Assembly: GCF_037023745.1 (NCBI RefSeq)
Contig: NZ_CP146101.1
Span: forward strand, 4,208,001-4,272,000
DNA: 64,000 bases
DNA from: Streptomyces sp. SCSIO 30461
GTDB taxonomy: Bacteria > Actinomycetota > Actinomycetes > Streptomycetales > Streptomycetaceae
Direction of reading: 5' to 3'
The notes beneath the pieces were generated by a model that was given only the letters and a program-made list of their open reading frames with translations, was not told the origin of the DNA and made no database searches. The translations under genes were made by a program, and so were the position numbers. Of the stretch, positions 7,791 through 16,443 are shown piece after piece. Position 1 is the first letter of the stretch. The number at the start of each line of letters is the position of its first letter.

Positions 7791-9563
7791 ATGGAGCCGC
7801 TGAAACCGCTGGAGACCGGGGATCCGCGGGAAGTGGGCCCGTATCGGCTCGTGGCACGGCTCGGGGCGGGCGGAATGGGACGCGTGTTCCTCGGGCGCTC
7901 GCGCGGTGGCCGGGCGGTGGCCGTGAAGGTGATCCGTCCGGAGCTGGCCGACGGCGCGGAGGGGGCCGAGTTCCGGGAGCGGTTCGCCCGTGAGGTGGCG
8001 GCGGCGCGCAGGGTCAACGGTGTGTTCACGGCGGGCGTCGTGGACGCCGACCCGGAAGCCCGACCCCCATGGCTGGCCACGGCGTATGTGCCGGGGGTCT
8101 CCCTGGACGCGGCGGTGGCACGGTCGGGAGCGTGGCCGGAAGGGCCGCTGACGTCGCTCGCCGCAGGACTGGCGGAAGCCCTTGAGGTGATCCACGCGGC
8201 CGGTGTGGTCCACCGTGATCTGAAGCCCTCCAACGTCCTGTTGGCACCGGACGGTCCGCGGGTGATCGACTTCGGCATCTCGGTGGCAAGCGAGCTGAAC
8301 TCCATCACTCGTACCGGCGCCGTGGTCGGCACTCCCGGGTTCATGTCCCCCGAGCAGTTGACGCGCGGCCGTACGGGGCCGGAGTGCGATGTGTTCGCGC
8401 TGGGCGCGGTGCTGGGCTTCGCGGCGTCGGGCACGGGCCCCTTCGGCACCGGCTCGGCTCAGAGCCTGATGTTCAGGATCGTGTATGAGGAGCCCGAGTT
8501 GGACGCAGTGCCCGCGAGGCTGCGCGCACTGGTGGCACGCTGTCTGGCGAAGGATCCCCGGGAGCGCCCGGCGGTCGCCGAGGTGCTGGCAGTGGTGGCA
8601 GGTGCGGCAGAGGCGGCACGGACGACGGTGGTGTTCACTGATGCCGCGTGGCTGCCGCACCCTGTCGCCCGAACCGTGCGGGAGCATGCCAGGACCGTCG
8701 CCATGACGGTGGCGGTCCTGGCTGCGGACGACGGTGCGACAGAGCCGCGGGAGGTGCCACCGGGCGGTGGTGCGACACGACCGGGGAAAGCTTCACAGGA
8801 CGGCTGGGCGGCACGAGCGGGGAAAGCTTCACAGGACGGCTGGGCGGCACCGGCACTCCCCACACCGCCGCCCGCCACCGTGCCGACCCCGGTGCCCACT
8901 CCCCCGCCTGCCTTCCCGCCGGCTCCGGCCCCTCAGCCACCCGCTCCGCCGCCGCTCCCCACGGTCCCGGCCCCAGGGCCGCGGCCGGGACGACGGGGGC
9001 CTGTGCTCGCCGCGTCCGCGGTGGCGGTGGCGGTGATCGGAGTCATCACCTGGCAGGCCGGAGCGATCCCCGGCTCCGGGCGGTCGCCTTCGAACTCCGG
9101 CTCGAACAGAAGCTCGCCCTACGTGTCCGCGCCGGTCGCGCCTCCCACGACCCCGTCGAAGACCTCCGCGTCCGCTCCCTCGCTCGCCGCCTCCCCCACC
9201 GGGACACCCCCCGATGACGGAAGCGCCGAGGTGGTGACCGGAAGGTGGATCGGCAGTTACGTCTGCAACCAGGGAATCACGGGCTTGGCCCTGACCATCG
9301 AGGACGAGGGCGCGGGTGATGTGTCCGCGGTGTTCAGCTTCTTCCCGGCCCCCTCCAATCCGCTCGTCCCGCGCGGCTCGTTCGCCATGAGCGGGACGTT
9401 CCGGGACGGGGATCTCAGGTTGCGCGCGACGCACTGGATCGAGCAGCCCCCGGGATTCCTGATGGTCGACCTCGCTGCGGCGTACGACCCGGATACGCCG
9501 GGTCACCTGGACGGGATGGTGTACGGCGCAAACTGCCTCAGTTTCTCCGTGGCCCGGTCCTGA
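7791..9563 (+). CDS. Membrane Ser/Thr protein kinase (Hanks type)
   Basis: The 590-residue protein has a complete N-terminal kinase domain: glycine loop GAGGMG (25-30), catalytic lysine K46 in VAVKVI, catalytic loop HRDLKPSN with D143, DFG with D160, and GTPGFMSPEQ in the activation segment. A Pro/Ala-rich juxtamembrane linker (about 300-400) with a duplicated 12-residue unit leads to one transmembrane helix (about 403-422) and an external domain of about 165 residues. No PASTA repeats are present. The external part has one clear cysteine (SYVCNQG) and may be a small beta-rich sensor. The ATG at 7791 follows GGGG-type purines. An upstream in-frame ATG exists at 7722 but encodes an unlikely leader. 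Confidence 0.88.
   Translation: MEPLKPLETGDPREVGPYRLVARLGAGGMGRVFLGRSRGGRAVAVKVIRPELADGAEGAEFRERFAREVAAARRVNGVFTAGVVDADPEARPPWLATAYVPGVSLDAAVARSGAWPEGPLTSLAAGLAEALEVIHAAGVVHRDLKPSNVLLAPDGPRVIDFGISVASELNSITRTGAVVGTPGFMSPEQLTRGRTGPECDVFALGAVLGFAASGTGPFGTGSAQSLMFRIVYEEPELDAVPARLRALVARCLAKDPRERPAVAEVLAVVAGAAEAARTTVVFTDAAWLPHPVARTVREHARTVAMTVAVLAADDGATEPREVPPGGGATRPGKASQDGWAARAGKASQDGWAAPALPTPPPATVPTPVPTPPPAFPPAPAPQPPAPPPLPTVPAPGPRPGRRGPVLAASAVAVAVIGVITWQAGAIPGSGRSPSNSGSNRSSPYVSAPVAPPTTPSKTSASAPSLAASPTGTPPDDGSAEVVTGRWIGSYVCNQGITGLALTIEDEGAGDVSAVFSFFPAPSNPLVPRGSFAMSGTFRDGDLRLRATHWIEQPPGFLMVDLAAAYDPDTPGHLDGMVYGANCLSFSVARS
8782..8853 (+). repeat. 36-bp tandem duplication in kinase linker
   Basis: Two adjacent 36-bp copies, nearly identical except for the last few bases, encode GKASQDGWAA twice. 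The in-frame duplication lengthens the juxtamembrane linker by 12 residues without affecting the kinase domain. Confidence 0.85.
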
Positions 9564-9701
9564 GGTCGAAGACGGAGGTAGCGGGGCGACCACCTGGCGG
9601 TCACGCGTGCGGCAGCGCGTGCCGGCTGGTCCGTCCGCGCGGGTGGTGGGACGCTGGAGACCCGGGGGAGGAACCACGGCCGAGGAGACTCGGGAGGGCC
9701 G

Positions 9702-11180
9702 ATGGGGCGCGATGTCCCGGCGCTGGTCTTCACCCGCGACGACCGCCGCCGGTACCGGAACAAAATGCAGCAGTGCCTCGACGCGTTCGCGCAGATGCTG
9801 CGGGACGAGCGCTTCGAGGCCGAGCGGCCCCAGGTGGGCCTGGAGATCGAGCTCAACCTCGTGGACGGGTCGGCCGAACCGACCATGCGGAACACCGACG
9901 TGTTGGAGGCGATCGCCGACTCCGCCTGGTCGAGTGAGCTGGGACGCTTCAACCTGGAGATCAACATCCCTCCTCGGGAACTGACCGCCGGCGGCCCGGA
10001 CGCCTGGGAGAAGGAGGTCCGGGACGCGCTGAACCACGCCGAGGAACGCGCCACTGCCGTCGGGGCCCACCTGGTGATGGTGGGGATACTGCCGACGCTG
10101 CGCCAGCACGACGTGAGCGAAGCCGCCTTGTCGGAGAACCCGCGCTACCGACTCCTCAACGAGCAGGTGTTCGCCGCCAGGGGTGAGGACCTGCGGATCT
10201 CGGTGGACGGGGTCGAGCGGCTGAGGACGTACGCGGACACCATCACGCCGGAAGCCGCGTGCACCAGTACCCAGTTCCACCTCCAGGTGGCTCCGGAGGA
10301 GTTCGCGGGGTACTGGAACGCGGCGCAGGCGATCGCGGGAGTGCAGGTGGCCCTCGCGGCGAACTCCCCCTTCCTCTTCGGCAAGGAGCTGTGGCGCGAG
10401 ACCCGAATCCCGCTGTTCGAGCAAGCCACCGACACCCGTCCGGAGGAGATCAAGATCCAAGGGGTGCGTCCGAGGGTGTGGTTCGGGGAACGGTGGATCA
10501 CCAGCGTCTTCGACCTCTTCGAAGAGAACGTGCGCTACTTCCCTGCCCTGCTCCCGCTGTGCGAGGACGAGGAACCGCTGGAGACACTGGACCAGGGGGA
10601 CATACCGGATCTGGGCGAGCTCACGCTGCACAACGGGACGATCTACCGCTGGAACCGTCCGGTGTACGCCGTCACCCGCGGCCGTCCCCATCTTCGAGTG
10701 GAGAACCGGGTGCTCCCGGCCGGGCCCACGGTCGCCGACGTGCTGGCGAACGGGGCGTTCTACTACGGTCTGACGCGGGCTCTGGTCGAGGAGGACAGAC
10801 CGGTGTGGTCCCGTATGTCGTTCTCGGCGGCCGAGGACAATCTGCACGAGGCGGCACGCCACGGGATCGAAGCGCGCCTGTACTGGCCCGGTGTGGGCGA
10901 GGTGCCGGTGGCGGAGCTGGTGCTGCGGCGACTGCTGCCGATGGCGCACCTGGGCCTGGAGCTGTCCGGCATGGACACGGCGTGGCGGGAGCCGCTGCTC
11001 GGGATCATCGAGCAGCGGTGCGTGAATGTCCGCAACGGCGCCGTGTGGCAGACCGAGATGTACCACCGCATCGCGGGTACGAGCCATGTCGACGACCATG
11101 AGGCGCTGCGGCTGATGACCCGGCAGTACATCGACTACATGCACCTCAACGCTCCCGCACACACCTGGCCGGTGGACTGA
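9702..11180 (+). CDS. Glutamate-cysteine ligase family (GCS2-like) protein
   Basis: The 492-residue protein belongs to the GCS2/COG2170 group of carboxylate-amine ligases: VGLEIELNLVDGSAEPT at about 47-63 carries the acidic metal/ATP-binding residues, LGRFNLEINIPP follows, and a later region reads HLRVENRVLPAGPTVADV. Members couple ATP hydrolysis to gamma-glutamyl amide formation. In actinobacteria the group includes EgtA-type gamma-glutamylcysteine synthetases and many enzymes of unknown substrate. No other ergothioneine gene is nearby, so that role is not supported. GGGAGG lies directly before the ATG. It follows the kinase gene in the same direction after about 140 bp. Confidence 0.8.
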   Translation: MGRDVPALVFTRDDRRRYRNKMQQCLDAFAQMLRDERFEAERPQVGLEIELNLVDGSAEPTMRNTDVLEAIADSAWSSELGRFNLEINIPPRELTAGGPDAWEKEVRDALNHAEERATAVGAHLVMVGILPTLRQHDVSEAALSENPRYRLLNEQVFAARGEDLRISVDGVERLRTYADTITPEAACTSTQFHLQVAPEEFAGYWNAAQAIAGVQVALAANSPFLFGKELWRETRIPLFEQATDTRPEEIKIQGVRPRVWFGERWITSVFDLFEENVRYFPALLPLCEDEEPLETLDQGDIPDLGELTLHNGTIYRWNRPVYAVTRGRPHLRVENRVLPAGPTVADVLANGAFYYGLTRALVEEDRPVWSRMSFSAAEDNLHEAARHGIEARLYWPGVGEVPVAELVLRRLLPMAHLGLELSGMDTAWREPLLGIIEQRCVNVRNGAVWQTEMYHRIAGTSHVDDHEALRLMTRQYIDYMHLNAPAHTWPVD

Positions 11181-11340
11181 GCACCCGTCGCGAGCGGCCA
11201 CCCCGATCACGCCGGGGCACGCGCACGGCCGGCCTCCGACTTCACAGCCGCGAACGCCGCTGGCGCATCGGACAGCCGCTGCGACGACGTACCGACCGAA
11301 GCCAGGACACACACGGGGAGACCGGTTGGTCCAGGAACGC

Positions 11341-11508
11341 TCACCCGGGGAACAGCGTCGCCCCGGCCCACACCACCGCGAGCCAGCCGCCGACGATCGC
11401 GAGGGCGACGAGCAGCGCACCCACCACCGCGCCGGAAGGCAGCGGTTCGGGTGTGGCGGGGGCCGGGGGTTGGACGGGACAGCACTTCGAGCAGTGCGGC
11501 TCACTCAT
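11341..11508 (-). CDS. 55-residue membrane protein with CxxCC motif
   Basis: This short gene encodes MSEPHCSKCCPVQPP..., a Pro/Ala spacer and one hydrophobic helix (about 26-50: SGAVVGALLVALAIVGGWLAVVWAG), ending TLFPG. Third codon positions are nearly all G or C, as in expressed genes here, and the overall design (Cys cluster, spacer, helix) is not what random sequence gives. The CSKCC cluster could bind a metal or be lipidated, but nothing proves this. The ribosome site upstream of the ATG is weak. It is convergent with the GCS2-like gene and divergent from the P450. It is not recognised as a named family. Confidence 0.55.
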   Translation of the reverse strand: MSEPHCSKCCPVQPPAPATPEPLPSGAVVGALLVALAIVGGWLAVVWAGATLFPG

Positions 11509-11691
11509 GGAGTGAGGATGCCCAGCACGGCCGCGTACCGGTATGCGCGATCCGGACTATCCCGAAGGGTCCGCCGAGGGCCTTGACACCCCTGCGCCCG
11601 GGATGATCCCGTACACGCCGCACAAGGCCCGACGCGTCGGCCTGTCCGCGTCGTCGGCCATATCGAGGAGCCGGAAGCCGGGAGGCACCGC

Positions 11692-13065
11692 ATGACCGCT
11701 GAAGCCACCGGGCGGGGCACCGCCGGAGCGCCGTCCGGTCCGTCCGTCGTCACCGGTCCGCGCCGACTGCCCTGGCTCGGCAACCTTCCGCAGTTCGCGC
11801 GCGATCCGCTGGACTTCTTCGTCAGGCTCCGGGAGCGCGGGGACGTGGTGGCATGGCGGCTGGGGCCACAGCGGGCCCTGTTCGTCTCGCGTCCTGAGCA
11901 CATCGGTGAGCTGCTCACCGGGATCGAGACGGTGTTCCGGCACCCCGAGCTGGGATGGGCGTTCACGCTCGTGCTCGGGGACGGCGTGGTGACCTCGGAG
12001 GGCGCCGCCTGGCGGCGCAAGCGGGCGCTGGTCCAGCCGGCGGTGCGACCGCGCCAGGTCAGGACGTACGCGGCGACCATGGCGGCGTGTGCCGCCGGGC
12101 TGGCGGCCACCTGGCAGGCCGGACAGCGGATCGACGTGCGACGGGAGATGCTCGCGCTCACTCAGCGGATCGCCGTGCGCACGCTGTTCGGTGTGGACAC
12201 GGCGGGGCGGGAGGAGGTGATCGGAGCGGCGATGGACGTGGCCCAGCGGGCCATCGGCGACGAGTTCCGCGGTGTCACCCTGTTCCTTCCGCCTTGGGTG
12301 CCCACGCCCGGCAGGCGGCGGCTGCGTCACGCGGTCAGGGTGATCGACGCCGAGGTCGGGCGGGTGACCGGGGAGCGGCGCCGAAGTGGCGCGGACCGGG
12401 ACGACCTGCTGAGCAGGCTGCTCGCCGCCAGGGACGAGCAGGGACTGCCACTGTCCGACAAGGAGGTGCGCGACGAGGCGGTGACGCTCTACATCGGCGG
12501 CCATGAGACCACGGGCACCACGCTCACCTGGGTCTGGTACCTGCTGTCCCACAATCCCGGGGCCCGCGCGCGGCTCGGGGAGGAGCTGAAGCGGGTGCTC
12601 GGCGGCCGCACACCCGAGTTCGACGATCTGCGGCTGCTCCCGTACACCGAGCAGGTGGTGAAGGAGACCCTGCGCCTGTACCCGCCGGTGTGGCTGATGA
12701 CGGGTGTCGCGAAGGAGGGCTCGACCCTCGGCGGGCGGGCCGTACCGGAGGGCACGGTGGTGTGGTCGAGCCAGTGGAGCGCGCACCGCGATCCGAGGTG
12801 GTTTCCCGAGCCGGACACGTTCCGTCCGGAGCGCTGGGACCCGAGGGGCGAACCGGCGGCCCCGGACCACGCCTGGTTCCCGTTCGGAGGAGGCGCACGG
12901 GCGTGTCTGGGGGCGCGGTTCGCCATGGTGGAGGCGGTCTTGGTACTGGCCACGCTGGCCCAGCGCTTCCATGTGGATCTGGGACCGGGCGAGGTCCCCG
13001 CTGAGCCGCGGTTGACACTGCAACCCGGCGCGCCGATGGGCGCGGTGCTCCGGGCCGCGACCTGA
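11692..13065 (+). CDS. Cytochrome P450
   Basis: The 457-residue protein has all P450 landmarks: I-helix GGHETTGTT (about 266-274) with the acid/threonine pair, K-helix ETLRLYPP, the FRPERW region, and the heme loop FPFGGGARACLGARFA with Cys405 as thiolate ligand. The soluble N-terminus lacks a membrane anchor, but the helix motifs are closer to the class II-like bacterial P450s than to the short CYP105/107 class. GGGAGG precedes the ATG at 11692. No ferredoxin gene lies beside it, so electrons must come from elsewhere. The substrate is unknown; both terpene synthases in the window are too far away to claim a pairing. Confidence 0.92.
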   Translation: MTAEATGRGTAGAPSGPSVVTGPRRLPWLGNLPQFARDPLDFFVRLRERGDVVAWRLGPQRALFVSRPEHIGELLTGIETVFRHPELGWAFTLVLGDGVVTSEGAAWRRKRALVQPAVRPRQVRTYAATMAACAAGLAATWQAGQRIDVRREMLALTQRIAVRTLFGVDTAGREEVIGAAMDVAQRAIGDEFRGVTLFLPPWVPTPGRRRLRHAVRVIDAEVGRVTGERRRSGADRDDLLSRLLAARDEQGLPLSDKEVRDEAVTLYIGGHETTGTTLTWVWYLLSHNPGARARLGEELKRVLGGRTPEFDDLRLLPYTEQVVKETLRLYPPVWLMTGVAKEGSTLGGRAVPEGTVVWSSQWSAHRDPRWFPEPDTFRPERWDPRGEPAAPDHAWFPFGGGARACLGARFAMVEAVLVLATLAQRFHVDLGPGEVPAEPRLTLQPGAPMGAVLRAAT

Positions 13066-13161
13066 GCCTGGCGTGGCCGCGGGGGACCCGGCCCGACCCT
13101 CGCCGCCGTCATATGCCGGAAGCACCACCGTATCGAGTGTTGCCAAATCCCTTACGCGCCC

Positions 13162-13176
13162 TTGCACTCTGTGCAA
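13162..13176. promoter_or_regulatory. 15-bp perfect dyad upstream of PAS-PP2C gene
   Basis: TTGCAC, spacer TCT, GTGCAA, located about 60 bp before the start at 13237. Perfect 6-3-6 symmetry in a promoter region suggests a repressor site. No cognate regulator can be assigned. Confidence 0.5.
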
Positions 13177-13236
13177 CAGTCGTAACCGGTCCATCTCTTA
13201 CGACTTGGCCGTGCGCGCCTGTAAACGGAGTACGAC

Positions 13237-14643
13237 ATGCCGTCCCATCTGTTCGCGGAACGTTCCGCCCAGCCACCCGGGCCCGACACGGTGGACGCGT
13301 TGATCTCACAGACCCGCCGGCTGCGCGGTGACGTGGACGCGGTTCGCAGGGACGCCCTGGTGGACGATGACGATCCACAGGGACGCTGGCAGCGCGCGCT
13401 GTGCGACCTGGCGGTCCATCATCTGGACGACCTCGGCACTCACTTGGGCCAGCTCAAGGAGGGGCTGCCGCCGTTCGAACAGGTCGCCGGAGCACCTGAT
13501 GAGGCCCCGCGGTCGGAGTCCGGGTCACTGCTCAGCAGGGTCGGCACCGCGGAGTGGAACCTGCTGACGGACGGGGTCAGCTGGTCCGAGGAACTGCACC
13601 AGATCTTCGGCCGTCCGGTCGAGAACGGTCCGATGTCCCTCGACGAGCTGCCGTCCATGGTGTTCGCCGAGGATCAGAGCTTGCTGACGGCACTGGTGAC
13701 GGACTGCCTGATCGACGGGAAACCCGTCGACGGCGAGTTCCGTATCGTCCGGTCCGACGGCAGGGTGCGCACTCTGCACATGACGGGCGAGCCGGTGCTC
13801 GACGCGGACGGGTGTACGGCTTCGATGTGGGCGGTCTTACGGGACGTCAGCGAACTGCGCAGGAGCCAGCGGGCGGTGCGTGAGTCCCGCGACACGCTGG
13901 CCCGCAAACACCACGTCGACCGCACCGAGCGACGGATCGCCGCAGAGCTCCAGGAGGCGGTTCTGCCCTCCTGGCGAGGCAGAAGCGGGGGACCCGTGGC
14001 GGTTGATGTCGCAGGCAGTTGCCTCGCGGCGGAGGACAGCGCCCTGATCGGCGCCAACTGGTTCGATGCCGTCCAGCTTCCGGACGGCGGCGTGGTGCTC
14101 AGCGTGGGCGACATCACGGGAAACGGCGTGACGACCACGTCCACGATGGCCATGCTGCTCGGGGCGCTGCGCGGGATGGCCATGGCCGGCGTCCGGCCCG
14201 GGGCACTGCTCGGACATCTGAACCAACTGCTGGACTCGTCCGCCCAGCCGGCGCTGGGCAGCACGCTGTGCTGCCACTTCGATCCCGTGACCATGACACT
14301 TCGATGGGCGCAGGCCGGGAACCCCGCCCCGCTGCTGTTCCGCCACGGGACGGGGCGGGTGCTGACGCCACCTGCCGGGATGCTGCTCGGGGCCTCCCCT
14401 GGCACGGAATACGAGCAGGCCGAGATGCCGCTGATGGCCGGTGACCTGCTGGTGCTCCACACCGACGGGCTGACCCGGGGCACCGATGCGCGCGAAGGAT
14501 CGAGGGTGGACCGCTTCTTCTCGCTCGCCCCCCGCTTCACCGTGGCCCGTCAGGCACAGGACTGTGTGCGGTCGATGGTCGAGGAGTTCGGTGAGGGCGG
14601 AGCCGGAGAAGACGCCTGTGTGATGGCCGCCAGGATCCGCTGA
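13237..14643 (+). CDS. PAS-PP2C (SpoIIE-type) protein phosphatase
   Basis: The 468-residue protein has an N-terminal helical region, a PAS-like sensor at about 105-210 (WSEELHQIFGRP, then GEFRIVRSDGRVRTLHMTGEP, a PAC-type strand) and a C-terminal PP2C/SpoIIE phosphatase domain from about 225. The domain shows GANWFDAVQLPDGGVVLSVGDITGNG, where the metal-binding Asp sits in GDITGNG, then AGNPAPLLF, LLVLHTDGLTR and a terminal EDACVMAARI. Such proteins usually dephosphorylate anti-sigma-factor antagonists in partner-switching pathways; none is encoded nearby. GGAG lies 5-10 bp before the ATG. A perfect TTGCAC/GTGCAA dyad lies upstream. Confidence 0.87.
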   Translation: MPSHLFAERSAQPPGPDTVDALISQTRRLRGDVDAVRRDALVDDDDPQGRWQRALCDLAVHHLDDLGTHLGQLKEGLPPFEQVAGAPDEAPRSESGSLLSRVGTAEWNLLTDGVSWSEELHQIFGRPVENGPMSLDELPSMVFAEDQSLLTALVTDCLIDGKPVDGEFRIVRSDGRVRTLHMTGEPVLDADGCTASMWAVLRDVSELRRSQRAVRESRDTLARKHHVDRTERRIAAELQEAVLPSWRGRSGGPVAVDVAGSCLAAEDSALIGANWFDAVQLPDGGVVLSVGDITGNGVTTTSTMAMLLGALRGMAMAGVRPGALLGHLNQLLDSSAQPALGSTLCCHFDPVTMTLRWAQAGNPAPLLFRHGTGRVLTPPAGMLLGASPGTEYEQAEMPLMAGDLLVLHTDGLTRGTDAREGSRVDRFFSLAPRFTVARQAQDCVRSMVEEFGEGGAGEDACVMAARIR

Positions 14644-14709
14644 GGGTCCGCCGGGTGCCCGGCGTCACGCACGGCGTGATGTCAGGTGTCACCGGCGGCA
14701 CGGTCCCGT

Positions 14710-16212
14710 TCAGATCGCCACCCCGCGGTTGCGCTTGGAGGGGCTGTTGGGCAGGGCGAGCTGCAACTCCTCGCGGAGATCCTGGATCTTCGAGTACTCC
14801 GCGTACTGCCCGGTGAGTCGGTACATCTCGCGCAGCCGGTCCCAGGTGCGATGGGAAGAGGTCTCCCCCATCGACACCAGGGCGAGCCTGGCGTACCGGT
14901 CCGCTTGCTCCGGGTCGTCAGCGATGAAACAGGCCGAGGCGAGAGAGATGTAGTCGAAGATCTTGGACCGCTGCCGACCGCCTTCCCTGAGTTGCAGCGC
15001 CTGCTTGGCGTGGCGCTGCGCGGTGATCGCGGCGGAGGGGTCGTGCTCGGCGAGGGTGCGGTACGCCAGGGCCTGCATGCCGTGCAGGTCGGCCTCGTCG
15101 AAAAGCTGCATCCAACTGGGCGGTGGCACATCGCCCTTGTCGGCCACGAACAGCTCCTCGGCCTGGCCGAGAGTGCGGCGCATGGCCTGGCCGCGCCCCA
15201 TGGACGCCTGTGCCCAGGCTTCGATGGTGAGCAACATGGCGTGCGTACGCGGGAGAGTCTCCTCGCCGGAACCCGACTTGGCGAGCTCCATGAGGTCGAT
15301 GGCATCGTCGGGACGGCCGAGGTGCACCATCTGCCGTGCCGCCCTGGAGAGCGCCTCTCCGGCGCGTGGACGATCGCCGCCCTCACGGGCCGCGTGGGCC
15401 GCGATGACGAAGTACTTCTGCGCCGTGGGTTCGAGCCCGACGTCATGCGACATCCAGCCGGCGAGCACGGCGAGATTGGCGGCGACTCCCCACAGCCGCC
15501 GCTGAAGGTGGTCGGGGTGCCGGAAGGCGAGCATTCCGCCCACCTCATTGAGCTGGCCCACGACGGCCTTGCGCTGGAGACCTCCGCCACGGGAGGCGTC
15601 CCAGGCCCGGAACACCTCGACAGAGTGCTCCAGTGCCTCGACCTCGTCCGACCCGATGGGGGCGGCTTCGTAGCGGTCGAACCCGGCCGGCTCGGCGGGC
15701 AGGGGCTGGGCGGCAGAGGCGGCCCCCGGAGAAGTACGGATGGTTGCGGGATCCGTGTGCAGCCACTCGTACATGGCGCTGCTGAGTGCGGAGCCTGCGG
15801 CGAGCACGGCACCCGCGCCCACAAAGCCGCGTCGGTTGAGCATGAGGTCCATTCCCGTGAATTCGGTGAGGACCGCCGCCGTACGGTCGGGTGCCCAGGG
15901 CAGGTCGTCGGGATTCTGCGTGGTGCTGACGTCCCGCCGTCGTCCGGTGCGCTTCTGCCGTACGAGACCGAGGTCCTCGATGGTCACGACACGGCCGAGT
16001 CGTTCGGTGAACAGAGCCGCCAGCACTCTCGGCACGGGATCACGAGGGGTCTCCCCCATGTCGATCCAGCGCCTCACTCGCGAGGTGTCGGTCGCCAGCT
16101 GCGGATGGCCCATGGCCGCCGCGTGCCGGTTCACGAGCCGCGCGAGTTCGCCCTTGGACCAGCCGGCCAGGCCGAACAGGTCGGAAAGACGGGTGTTGGG
16201 TTCTCCGGTCAC
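14710..16212 (-). CDS. XRE-type HTH plus TPR regulator (NsdA/ORF1590-like)
   Basis: The 500-residue protein has an N-terminal helix-turn-helix (WSKGELARLVNRHAAAMGHPQLATDTSRVRRWIDMGETPRDPVPRVLA, about 18-65), a middle LNRRGFVGAGAVLAAG segment typical of this Streptomyces regulator group, and a long C-terminal helical TPR-like region (about 190-480). This layout is that of the sporulation/antibiotic regulators related to NsdA and S. griseus ORF1590; orthology to a particular one cannot be claimed. Translation starts at GTG 16212 with a weak ribosome site. It is divergent from the APH-type gene. The 230-bp promoter region holds a TGACAG dyad and three direct 10-bp repeats. Confidence 0.8.
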   Translation of the reverse strand: MTGEPNTRLSDLFGLAGWSKGELARLVNRHAAAMGHPQLATDTSRVRRWIDMGETPRDPVPRVLAALFTERLGRVVTIEDLGLVRQKRTGRRRDVSTTQNPDDLPWAPDRTAAVLTEFTGMDLMLNRRGFVGAGAVLAAGSALSSAMYEWLHTDPATIRTSPGAASAAQPLPAEPAGFDRYEAAPIGSDEVEALEHSVEVFRAWDASRGGGLQRKAVVGQLNEVGGMLAFRHPDHLQRRLWGVAANLAVLAGWMSHDVGLEPTAQKYFVIAAHAAREGGDRPRAGEALSRAARQMVHLGRPDDAIDLMELAKSGSGEETLPRTHAMLLTIEAWAQASMGRGQAMRRTLGQAEELFVADKGDVPPPSWMQLFDEADLHGMQALAYRTLAEHDPSAAITAQRHAKQALQLREGGRQRSKIFDYISLASACFIADDPEQADRYARLALVSMGETSSHRTWDRLREMYRLTGQYAEYSKIQDLREELQLALPNSPSKRNRGVAI

Positions 16213-16239
16213 GTCAAGCCCCCAGGTTCTCGGCTGAGT

Positions 16240-16258
16240 TGACAGTAACCGCCTGTCA
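16240..16258. promoter_or_regulatory. TGACAG N7 CTGTCA dyad
   Basis: A perfect 6-7-6 inverted repeat lies 28 bp upstream of the XRE-TPR start, between the divergent genes. Probable operator or promoter element; the binding factor is unknown. Confidence 0.45.
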
Positions 16259-16273
16259 GAGGGGTGGCGACTA

Positions 16274-16303
16274 TTCGCCAGGGTTCGCCAGGGTTCGCCA
16301 GAT
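16274..16303. repeat. Three direct 10-bp repeats (TTCGCCAGGG)
   Basis: Two exact TTCGCCAGGG units and a third, TTCGCCAGAT, abut without spacing. One unit per helical turn places all three on the same DNA face, as expected for cooperative binding. They lie in the divergent promoter region of the XRE-TPR regulator and the APH-type gene. Confidence 0.7.
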
Positions 16304-16443
16304 GGTGTGCCACCCGCGACCCGGTGTCAGGTAGGAACGCGCCACCCCGCCCCGGGGCCCACAGCATTCCCCAGGGTGCCGAAGGCTTCCGGGGCGGGGC
16401 CGCGCACGCGACTTGTCGGCACACGAAGGGATCTGTCTCACCC

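Noticed and set aside
8829..11504. Very long minus-strand open frame across the kinase and GCS2-like genes
   Set aside because: It runs antisense to two well-supported genes and is an artefact of high GC3; it shows only Arg/Pro/His-rich low-complexity sequence.
13139..13176. TTGCCA/TTGCAC as a sigma-70 -35 element
   Set aside because: No matching -10 hexamer lies at 16-18 bp; the dyad explanation is better supported.
14686..16242. 518-codon plus-strand frame opposite the XRE-TPR gene
   Set aside because: It is antisense to a clear regulator with HTH and TPR features, and its composition is that of a shadow frame.
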